Positions 55,136-64,000 of a DNA stretch of 64,000 nucleotides are shown here, in pieces. The stretch covers positions 21,219,224-21,283,223 of the forward strand of contig OW679202.1 in assembly GCA_940337035.1 (NCBI GenBank). The letters run 5' to 3'. This DNA is from Agriotes lineatus. Lineage: Eukaryota > Arthropoda > Insecta > Coleoptera > Elateridae. Positions within the stretch are counted from its first letter, which is position 1. Each line of letters begins with the position of its first letter. The notes beneath the pieces are model-generated. The model did no database searches and was not told the origin of the DNA. It saw nothing but the letters and a program-made list of their open reading frames with translations. A program made the translations under genes and the position numbers.

Positions 55136-56889
55136 TTCTGTTCCACTGAAATATTTTAAGAAAATCACGATTTAGGAAAAAAATAAGTTTCCGATAATTT
55201 TAACATAAAATATAGTTCATGCATAATTTGTTATGTTTAGAATTTAAAGTTTGTTTGGATGTGAATTTTAAGTCCAAAAATAGTTCACTTAAAACTCGTC
55301 TTCATAGTTTTTATTTTTCTTCGACAATGTAGCAGATTGACATTTCACACATCTTTGTGCGTATTAGGCCACAAAAAATGAATTATCGACTTCTCCGAGT
55401 AGCATGCTGAAAATGAATCTCTTTTGGAGTTGAACTGATTTGCCTAATCGTTTTTACATTTAAAAGTTAATGGCACATCTAATCATCTTGAATTTCAACG
55501 CGATCGATCCTACGTGGGTTACTCGTTAATATGGCCAAGTTTTCATTTGCTAGCGATTTTGTAATCTTCTGGGCGTTCTAATAAATAATTCAAAAATCTG
55601 TACTTGCGTTCGACCCTTATTCGATTATTATCATGATTTATACCTTTTATATCCTTCTAGGGTGTCGTTATGTATTATAAGAAAATATGAAAAAAATACT
55701 AAGTCAGATTTATTTGTATCTTGCAACGCTTTTCTGACGCAACTGATTAAAATTGTTGTAGAACTTGCTTTTAATTCTCAACTAGACGACATTCCTGTTC
55801 GATTTAAGTTCAGTTTTAACTCGCTCAGAATCAATATTCACTTATTGTAAGTCTCTCTTTTTTAACAAGGAACTTTCAAAATTTTCATATCTCGATTTTA
55901 TAAAAATGGGCTAAAATTGTTTCAGCATCCAGAACGGTTTCCATTTTTCATAAATATATTGCATTACTTCCACGTTTTCCTTGTTAAAATGCAAATTAAT
56001 TGAAAATGTACGTAATTTCTTAATATTTCACTCGGAAACGTTTTGGAGTGAAGAACTTAAAATAATTTGAGATTAGAGCCACCTTTGTTATCAAACAGTG
56101 CCATCAAATAATTTATTTAATAAACTTCACTTCATGAAGCGGCGTTGTCAAATCTAAAACCACCGACCATTCAAATTAGAACACGAATTAATGTCAAACT
56201 AATGGTGATATGGTATACTACAATGAGACATATGTGATTCATAAGTATTGCGATTGAATTAAATGGGTGTATACTGACCTCCGTAGAAGTATATTGCACC
56301 AAAAATGTATCGTCTGGTCCAAACTTTTGAGAACCACTGGCTAACACCGAATCTTTATTAGGCAAATCAGATAAGAATACATTAACCGCATGACTAACTA
56401 ACACGTATCGAATATAATATATGTGATCGAAATACCCAAACCACTATTTTTGTTTCTGTGTAAGCAATTAAATGTTTTAATATTTTGTGGGATTGCGAGT
56501 ATTATTAATTCTTGGCATACAGTTTATTATGCAAAATATTCAAAATTACTGTACCGTGAAAGATACGTGGGTAAATTAGTGGTATTTTAGGGCGCCACCA
56601 TGATGCCAGTGATAGAGTGTGAGATGAAAACTTCCTAGGCGATGAGAAATGTGGGCGGTGTTCACACTCCAGTTGTGGCCTACCGTACAAACCTCGGAAA
56701 ATGCTCCCTTGGCTTCAAAATATGCGAAGCTGCACTGCGGTTTAGAACAGAAAATAATACAGTAAATTAAAGATAAAACATTTAATAATAATAATGGTGA
56801 GGCACTAACACCCCATGAAGGAGCTTGGCCTGCAAGGCGGAAGGTTAGAGCTTCCGTATCCTCGCTCTCACACCCGGCTGTCGCGTGTC
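55136..56889. other. Unassigned AT-rich stretch
   Basis: Only short chance frames. The segment 56800-56890 may belong to the adjacent SINE. Confidence 0.35.
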
Positions 56890-57085
56890 AAATTCATGAC
56901 ACGTGGTGATGTGGTGAGCACCACGCATTAGACAACCGCATTATTACCCCTTGTTCTTTCGAACGCAGGTTCCCAATTATTTAAAGCGACTGGGTAGGCC
57001 GCCCGCCAGGCATCGATCTGGGATTTGAACTCCAGACTTCCGCGCCGCAGTCCGATGCTCTAACCATCAGAGCCACGCTGGCTGC
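56890..57085 (-). mobile_element. tRNA-derived SINE, family S1, copy 2
   Basis: The head at 57082-57005 (minus) keeps much of a cloverleaf: acceptor-like GCCAG with CTGGC, D-stem GCTC/GAGC around TGATGGTTA, and T-stem TCTGG/CCAGA around AGTTCAAATC. The anticodon stem does not pair, so it is not a working tRNA gene. The body shares AAAGCGACTGGGTRGGCCGC with copy 1, and the far end again reads GATGTGGTKAGCAYCACGC. Confidence 0.85.
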
Positions 57086-57089
57086 TAGA

Positions 57090-60000
57090 TAAAACATTTA
57101 TAACATTACATTTAAGCGGACCAGCCTTGCAGCTGTGACCGTAAAAAAGGTTTCAAAAAAGCCTAAAGAATTCTACCTACTTCTCGTGACGTCACTTCGT
57201 GCGATAATCAACACTAGCAGTTGTCTGCGTTACAGATCTCACAGGGAAAAGCATTGTCGATAACCTGGCGCAAAACACCGAAAGTGTTGCTGTACTGCTA
57301 ATCCCCGGATATGCCCCAAAACGTATTTCATAATGTTCAAGTTACTTGCTAAAACACATACAAAAATTAATGATAGTTTACACGTACACAATTTTAGTTT
57401 AGGGCATAAATTAGCGGTAAGTTATACATGAAATATTAGGTAATAAAATGCGACTTAGCTGAAATGCAGCTCAATCATCGACAAAATACGAAAATCAAGG
57501 TGCAAGTTACAAATCCCAAGCGTTGCACGAAACCTTGACTGGGCCTACTGAATCGCTGGTAGCCAAAATTTAGCGAGATTTACGTGCTCGTAGTTGATTG
57601 TGAAACGGTAAATAGCGGGATCATAGAGGGTCTTTCTTTAAATGTATCAGGATTTCAAATGCGTAGCCTGCGTTTTGGGAAGCCTAATGTCCGACAATTG
57701 TAGTAATTTTCTAAAATTTGCCCGGTAAGGCTTCCCTAAAGGGTGATACTGAGGGAATAAATCACACACCGCACGCAACTGTCATGGAAAGAAGTTCGAC
57801 GCGACGAATTAAGCGGTCCTTTCTGGCATCTCAATTCAAAAGCCAACGACCCCGGGAATTTTCAATGGACTTAACTTATTATTTATTCTAGTTTGGTGTG
57901 CTTTGCTTTATAAATCTAAACGAAGAATTGACGTTCAATACATCGTTTCAGAATGCTTGTTTATATTGCATATCTTGTATATGTTATAGACCGTATGTTC
58001 ATATAAAATCTTCTTTTCTTTAGACACCTCATCAACTGCTAAAATATTACCAGGACAACTGCTGAAATCACTTGTAAATACGGACAAAAGTCGTGGAGTT
58101 GTTACAACATATGTAGTTGATTTATTGTTTACTACTGTATAGTCCGTTTTTAAACCAGCATAGGCCTACTACTGGATAGTCCGTTTTTAAAACTTCTAGT
58201 CCGTAAAGTGTTTGCGTTTGCAATCGGCAGTTAGCGAGTTTGAACTTCACATCCGGGCAGTGATTAGATCTTACGCTCTCCGATCATAATACCAACACCT
58301 TTGGTGGTCATAACCCCTATGAAAGGGCATTCTTCTTATCAATGGGTTAGGCTAGCCACCGGCACAGCTCGCCGGCCAAGATGGCTGAAAAGGCTCTCTG
58401 AAGAAGAATATACGGCCCAATCCTTTCATATACAGTCCGGTTTACTTACGGTCTGTAACATATGTATGATATTCTGACTAACTTGTTTTTTTGTGAATAC
58501 GAATATGGCTTATACACAGCGATCATAAAATGAATGTAATTAGCTGTTGCTATTTTGCCGTAATAATTAGAAATTTTTATCTAAATTACTACTCCAAGTA
58601 GTATTAACCAGTGCTGTATTTATATTCACTATTTCTTTGAACTCCATTTGTAAACTTCGATTCACTGCAAAAAAATCTTGTTTTCTTGTTGCAATTGCTC
58701 TATTTAGAATTTTAATGCTTGGAAGACGGTCTTAACCTTGTCTTCTACACTGCATGTAAGTTCGGCAAGATAACACTGTTTCTCAAAATTTTTCATGAGT
58801 GTAACAGCACTATAGTTTCAATAAATTTTGTAAGCGTTGTGTTAAATATTATAGGTTCCAGAGGTTTCAGGCGATAGTTAATTGTTTATTAGTATACACA
58901 ATATATAAGTGTACGTCTTGGTGTTTAGTTCTTTTATTATATTTAATACTTATGGTGGTACGTCTCGCGCATCGCTATCTGATAAACAAATATTCTGAAG
59001 GTTCTCTTACCGATCAAGACGTTTATACGAATGATAGAAACTATGAGGAACTCCTTCTGTATATAATAATATAGTCTTATAGGTACCTATAACTTACAGG
59101 GCATTTACCATTACACTGTCAGTTAGAAATTTATCTGTTAACTTTATGGTAGTCGTTTAATTTGTATTTTACGAGAAAGTCATCTTGTATTTTCATGGAA
59201 GAGTAAGTTTATTTACGACACAATAGTAAATTAGAAACTTAATTTACTAATATTTTACAGTGAAGTAGTTCGAAATCTGTAATTATTCTGGAAATAATAA
59301 TTCTTGGTTCTAGTTATTTTGAAGGAAAATTGGCTTTCAATATAGATGAATGGCAGAGTGGAGCTTTTTTTCCAGAAATTAGATCAGAAACAAAACCAAC
59401 ATCCAAAGCTGTCATTGGAAAAAATTGTTGCAAAGACAAAATTGCGTCGTGTCAATAAAACAGCTTAACTTACTGCTGCTCCATAAATTAAAAAAGGACT
59501 GTGGAACAGAACTTTAGGGCGATTTTTAATCAAAACCCGTTCACTCGTTTTATAAATGATGTGGCTCTCTCCGTGAGGTTGGTGTAAATTTAGTAGTTAA
59601 TATAATATAATTTAGTATAAAATCAATCTAATCTCAACTCTAATAGAAACTATTAATGGTTGTTTGGTAATAGATCTCTGAAAAGGATTAATTCTCCTTA
59701 ATCTTGAATTATAGCACTTTGCCTTGAATAAAATGATTAATAAGTGGTTCAACTTGCGTCAAAAGCAGTAAGCAGGCGCATATTGTTAATTAGTACAGAA
59801 TATTATTGTGTTGTTGATGAGCTCCGGTAAAGTTAAATATCGAAACAAAGGAAACCCTTCCGTATTTGAGCCGACGTAAAACCGCGCCTACGTAAAAGTT
59901 TCAGTAATCCCCAACCCAACTTCACAACCAAAACGTGTTTCTTTTTTGCACTCCCCACTTTACTACTCTCATAACGTAACTCCTTGCATACGTGATAAAT

Positions 60001-60723
60001 TGTTATAATTAGATTTAGGGTATTAGATGCAATTGATTCAAGTAGCTATTGAGGCAAAATAATGGAAGTTACGCGTACAAGCTCAGAATTTATAGATAAA
60101 ATATGTTGATATGAAAATCTGTAGAAAGAGTACAATTTAGTGCTCCGGATAAATATTTCGCCAGACTACCCTGAGCTCCAGAGTTACAAATAAAAAGTAA
60201 GTTAGGAAAGTATCCATCGATCAACCACTCTAGGATGCAGCGCAGCTATGGAAAGAGATGTCCTAGATTATAATATGGAAGTTTTGCCGAAATTAAGCGG
60301 CAACTGGTTTTCCGTATATGATTTTTTTAAACGTTTTAATGGAATGATAAATTAAATAAAAAAGTTTAGTCGAATTATATTTTTCTCTGAAAATTAAACA
60401 TTGACAAGTAGTGTGTCATTGGCCCAATTTTAGCATATTCTGCTTTTTAGTGTGTACATTGACACATCCCACTAAAAACGCATAAAATTGTTGTATAATT
60501 TAAAAAAAACATCCTGGTCTTATGTAAACATGTTACACGCCAAACCCGATTTTGCCAATGTTGTTGCACCAATTATTAGGTAAAGTGAATCATTATCGAA
60601 AATCCTCGGTAGCAACGTTATAACTGTTAGTAGTCGAAACGCCTAGCTCGAACGGAATGCCGGTGGATGAATCGTGGGCAAAAAGATGTACATAGTAAAT
60701 TCACCTACTGGTATGAGCTACAA
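57090..60723. other. 3.6 kb without a recognisable gene
   Basis: A short direct repeat, ATAGTCCGTTTTTAAA, occurs at about 58140 and 58176. 58255-58440 has a mildly GC-richer patch with GCCACCGGCACAGCTCGCCG that could be an eroded SINE. Nothing else could be assigned. Confidence 0.4.
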
Positions 60724-60951
60724 TCAGTTAACTGATAAGGGTGACAGGTAATTAACGTAATTCGCTCCGTTGAACCTTACCTCGTAAATGAGTCGCGACG
60801 AAAACTGATTCAAAAAGATAACCAATAACCAAAATACAGAAAAAGCGCTCGTACGTCGTTTATTAGTGACGATAACAATGAAGCATAGAAAGGTATTAAT
60901 GACACCGATAAACATGAAAATATAGGAAACTGAGGAAGCGTTGCTAAGCAC
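60724..60951 (-). CDS. Small hydrophobic open frame, uncertain
   Basis: 75 codons starting MLSNASSVSYIFMFIGVINT, with two hydrophobic stretches (about residues 10-27 and 37-52) that could be membrane segments. No family recognised and no splice or promoter evidence. Listed because it is one of few non-repeat frames with such a pattern; chance is likely in AT-rich DNA. Confidence 0.12.
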   Translation of the reverse strand: MLSNASSVSYIFMFIGVINTFLCFIVIVTNKRRTSAFSVFWLLVIFLNQFSSRLIYEVRFNGANYVNYLSPLSVN

Positions 60952-61326
60952 GCAAGATTGGAGAAAAACGATAACCTTAACGGCCGCGCTATGAGATGGG
61001 GAAAACCTAGAGATTCAGTGGTTGCTTATCGAGGCGTAGGTACTGTTATTTCGAACGTCCATGCTTTTTCTTCGATGGCGACTGCTGGAGCTGGAACGAT
61101 GAATTTGCAACGTGAAGAAAGGCGAAAAAGAAACTAGTAAATAAAAATACGTAGAACAATGGGGAGGGAGAAACGGAAAAAGGTCACAGATTTGGGGCGG
61201 CCAGAGAACATTTTACTTCAAAAATGAAGTCCCGTACGGACACGTCTAATACTTACAGAAGAAACAATTAGGAAAACGCTGGTTAACAAAAAATAACATG
61301 GCGGCCGAAAAATATATTCTGTACTT

Positions 61327-61593
61327 CTAAATTGCGTACTCAAAAACTTTGTAGGCAAAAGCGCATGTATTTAAAATTAAATGCTTGCTGAAGCAATGAG
61401 GTGACCCGAAACGCAGGCCTATATTCGAGATTGTAAAATCGACAGCGAACGGGGTTAACACATCTTTTGCTATGTTTGCAGGTTCTGGATAAGGTGACAG
61501 ATAGCCATAGTTAATGCAAAAACTACCACAATGGTAGCTGTCTCCATGACAAAATTTCAGAAACACAACAAGGATAATAGATACAAATAGCAA
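61327..61593 (-). CDS. Small open frame with signal-peptide-like start, uncertain
   Basis: 88 codons. Residues 1-17 (MLFVSIILVVFLKFCHG) are a good signal-peptide pattern ending in a plausible cleavage site after HG. The remainder has cysteines in CGSFC and later PHCF and TCAF, with PYPEPAN in between. If real, it would be a small secreted protein or first exon. No homologous family is known to me, and no splice site or poly-A signal was tied to it. Confidence 0.2.
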   Translation of the reverse strand: MLFVSIILVVFLKFCHGDSYHCGSFCINYGYLSPYPEPANIAKDVLTPFAVDFTISNIGLRFGSPHCFSKHLILNTCAFAYKVFEYAI

Positions 61594-62504
61594 AAGGTAA
61601 AATATTAGAGCATAAGAGTAACTACTGTTTCTACGATAATGTATATTCTAGTACAGGACGCTCGCGTTCCACCAATTACAATGAATTTTCCCGTTTTCTC
61701 AACACTTATCTTACTGTATACAGAGACTCTACTCATCTGTATCGAAATACATTAATAATAATGGTTTGTCAAAATAAAAATGGTCAAAAAACATACTGTG
61801 CATGCGTATGAGTAGGCGCATGATGGAACATGGTCGTGGTCGAAATCCAAGGCCACATAAGTCTCATGCCTTTGCAGTTGTCGCTTGTACGGCTGTCTTC
61901 CTGCAGAAGACAATAAACTCGGTGAGCCAAGTTCGATCTGACACAATGCGTCGCAAGCAGGTGTTTATCGTATAAGTTTTCTTCATGGATTAAAACTGAC
62001 TCATGCTTCGTTTAATATTTAAAACGAGAAATAAGTTTTCAGGATAAAAAAAATCTTGAACGCCATGTTTATTATGGTAGGGACAAAGGTCCTTGACTCC
62101 TTATAGCGAACCGACACTGCTAGTAGCCCATTTCGAAGTCGTATTTTCAAATTTGCGTTTAAGTATCGACTTTTCAATAAGGTTTTAATAGTGTATTACC
62201 AAAGAGCATATAATGAGAAGAGACGCAAGCTTATGGTTGTAAACATATTGCTTGTTAATTGGGTTGCATACCACTTTTATCGAATTAAAATGTGGAGAAA
62301 GCAAACCTTATTTTGGGTTTTCTACCTGAAAGCAGCGGACAAACCCTCGAGCGCGAAGATAAATTGCCCATGTTGCCAGATCTGTTGCCGCATTGTAAGA
62401 AGGTCGTACGGACCAGCAAACTACAACGCCTTTTACAATCCAGATATTCGAATTTGTTAAAATCCGGAAAGGCATTTTTCCGAAATTAAGTAAGATTTCA
62501 ATGA
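61594..62504. other. Unassigned stretch
   Basis: No gene or repeat could be assigned. The frame at 62191-62460 (plus, 89 codons) has several cysteines near its end but no recognisable family. Confidence 0.35.
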
Positions 62505-62755
62505 GGTCGCCAATGCGCGCGCAAAATTCTTCGTTGTTGTAAAAAGCGTGTTTTAACAAGAACGATTTTATTGTTATTTTAAATTTATTAAACGGTATCA
62601 TTCGAATACCCGGAGGTAATAAATTAAAAAACTTCGGTGCATGGTATAATGGCCCGTTTCGGCTTTTATTGAGGCGCAGGTAATCAACGCAGATATTATT
62701 TTTATGTATGCTTGAATTTGGGGCAACCGCCGACGGAAATTCTAATCTAGCCGTG
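62505..62755 (-). pseudogene. LINE ORF2 C-terminal fragment (CR1/L2-like?)
   Basis: A continuous minus-strand frame reads YLRLNKSRNGPLYHAPKFFN, then LLPPGIRMIPFNKFKITIKS and FLLKHAFYNNEEFCARI. The sequence of F-N-x-LP-x-x-IR, then F-K-x-x-x-K-x-x-L and F-Y-x-x-EEF is the usual tail of many LINE polyproteins beyond the RT. The upstream part is cut off exactly by the hairpin element at 62755. About 80 residues survive without a stop. Clade uncertain. Confidence 0.5.
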
Positions 62756-62910
62756 TTAATGAATTTCAGTTACAAAAATTCTGTAAATGTTATTTTACAA
62801 TTGTCTAAATAAGGAGATTTTTAGATCATGTAATTGGACAAAGACAAATCTCTTTATTTGGACAACTGTAAAAGAACATTTACGGATTTTTGTTACAGCA
62901 ATTCATTAAC
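62755..62910. repeat. 156-bp hairpin, 65-bp arms
   Basis: Arms 62755-62820 and 62846-62910 are inverted copies (GTTAATGAATTTCAGT outward, TTACAAAAATTCTGTAAATG, TAAATAAGGAGATTT) with a 25-bp loop. The right arm is also the start of the larger hairpin that follows, so three copies of this terminal sequence exist in the block. Confidence 0.85.
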
Positions 62911-63440
62911 AGGGCTAAATTAAAGTTTCTAGAAGCCATTTAAATAGATATTAATTAGAATGGAAAAATATTCCACTTAAAAAACGCCTTGCATGGAAAA
63001 CCTAAAAATTATGCAAACATACTACTTTTCGGTAAATAATAAAAAATCTAAAGAAGTAATTAACATTTTATATTATTTTTCCCAATTATAAATCTTTAAA
63101 GTGTTCACATAAAAAAATGAATTTTAATATTACACCTTTGTATGTGAAATTTTGAAAATATTTAAAAAAGTTAAAAATTACTTTTTAGCTAAAGTTAAAA
63201 AATAGGCGTTTTCTGGCTTTGAGATTGTTTAGTTAGCTAAAAATAACACACTCTAAAAAAATCTCAGAGTTTTTATTATTTACCGAAAAGTATTATGTTT
63301 TCATAATTTTTACGTTTTTTATGCAATGCGCTTTTTAGGAGAAATATTTTTCAATTCTAATTAATATATATTTAAATGGCTTCAAGAAACTATAATCTAC
63401 CACTGTTAATGAATTACTGTTACAAAAATCCTGTAAATTT
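62877..63440. mobile_element. ~565-bp foldback element
   Basis: Arms of about 175-190 bp (62877-63050 and 63252-63440) share CATTTACRGGATTTTTGTWAC-type ends, AGAAGCCATTTAAATA, ATTAATTAGAAT and ACTTTTCGGTAAATAATAAA. The centre is AT-rich and non-coding. Its outer sequence is the same as that of the neighbouring smaller hairpin, so one element probably inserted next to or into another copy. Confidence 0.85.
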
Positions 63441-64000
63441 GGATTTGGATGTTGATTCTAAACAACTTTTCTTAATAACTTTCTGTCGTATTTGCTACAT
63501 AAAAGGCACACTAATCTACAGAAAAATATGTTGAAAATTCGTCTTTAATCAAGGAGGGCTGAACCTCAAGACGTGAAAAATTAAATCCAGAATTTTTTAC
63601 ATTTTACAAGAGTCGTTTCACCTATCCGGGGAGACACTGTATATGAATTGTATTCGAAGAAATAAAACACAGGTTTTATGTTTCAAATATCAAATAACAA
63701 CCTTTATTTATTTTGTTGTTTGCAACCTAGCAATGTGTAACCAGATTACATGTAGGTAAACCCCCCAAGATATTTGATTTAGTTACGTGGGGTTATGTTT
63801 TAGAGAAGAAAAAACTATGGAGAACTATAAATTTAGTAAATAGTTATCCCTAGCTGCAAAAAACTTCTATCTTTTTAACTAAAATAATAACAACACTAAA
63901 ATATAACAATATAAATCACACAACACAGGTAGCGGCAACGATTTTTTGAAGTGCGATCTTGCAGCTGTTGCTTTGGTTGTTGTCTGCAAGCGAATGTGTC
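63441..64000. other. Unassigned end of window
   Basis: No frame could be assigned. On the minus strand AATAAAGG near 63705 could be a polyadenylation signal for something entering from beyond the window edge. Confidence 0.3.

Noticed and set aside
56890..57085. A functional tRNA gene
   Set aside because: Acceptor, D and T arms partly pair, but the anticodon stem does not, and the sequence continues into a SINE body shared with 53593-53795.
1..64000. CRISPR arrays, operons or other prokaryotic systems
   Set aside because: The tandem repeats here are satellites or protein-repeat DNA without spacer structure, and all recognised proteins belong to insect transposable elements.

Overview
This is eukaryotic, almost certainly insect, genomic DNA. 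It is AT-rich and has no operons, no Shine-Dalgarno-led genes and no open reading frame longer than about 290 codons. Every recognisable protein is encoded by a transposable element: mariner/Tc1 transposases, jockey-type and R1-type ORF1 proteins, and APE-endonuclease/reverse-transcriptase LINEs. The order cannot be named from this window. I found no host protein-coding gene, rRNA or intact tRNA gene that I can defend. The window reads as an old, heavily nested repeat graveyard.

Layout. 1-4.1 kb: a diverged long inverted repeat encloses two mariner remnants, a jockey-type ORF1 fragment and a 715-bp foldback element. 4.1-6.8 kb: nothing recognisable. 6.85-11.6 kb: a decayed plus-strand LINE, split by a 2,136-bp TA-flanked TIR transposon (itself carrying a foldback) and by a 180-bp MITE. 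12.1-15.6 kb: a minus-strand LINE fragment, a 48-bp-arm hairpin, a head-to-head mariner inverted duplication and a possible LINE tail. 16.1-18.6 kb: a minus-strand relative of the first LINE, covering endonuclease, RT and C-terminus. 19.4-20.3 kb: a second jockey-type ORF1. 23.8-25.0 kb: a complete 1,261-bp mariner with a disabled transposase. 25.4-26.6 kb: a TIR element with GC-rich sub-repeats and a perfect 10-bp target duplication. 27.2-29.6 kb: a GC- and CpG-rich block with a decayed minus-strand coding region containing 11-residue repeats, possibly the 5' part of an LTR retrotransposon.

30.4-38.4 kb: one copy of a ~780-bp dispersed repeat with a tRNA-like head, a 725-bp MITE, a tandemly duplicated tRNA-derived unit and a possible LINE tail. 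39.3-42.0 kb: a 165-bp tandem array split by a 2,055-bp TIR element that contains two smaller MITEs. 42.1-45.7 kb: an R1-like LINE (ORF1 plus endonuclease, RT missing) ending beside a (GGAT)n tract. 45.9-46.8 kb: a hAT-type element carrying a SINE with a 12-bp target duplication. 46.8-62.5 kb: mostly unrecognised DNA with a second ~780-bp repeat copy, two copies of one tRNA-derived SINE and a short third copy of the repeat head. 62.5-63.4 kb: a LINE tail and two overlapping large hairpins.

The pieces do not form a pathway. They record an order of insertions, several of which can be read exactly from target-site duplications. The most useful signals are the precise nestings, two TIR elements with 10-11 bp duplications (Mutator-like in that respect), and the unusual density of long hairpin-forming elements.
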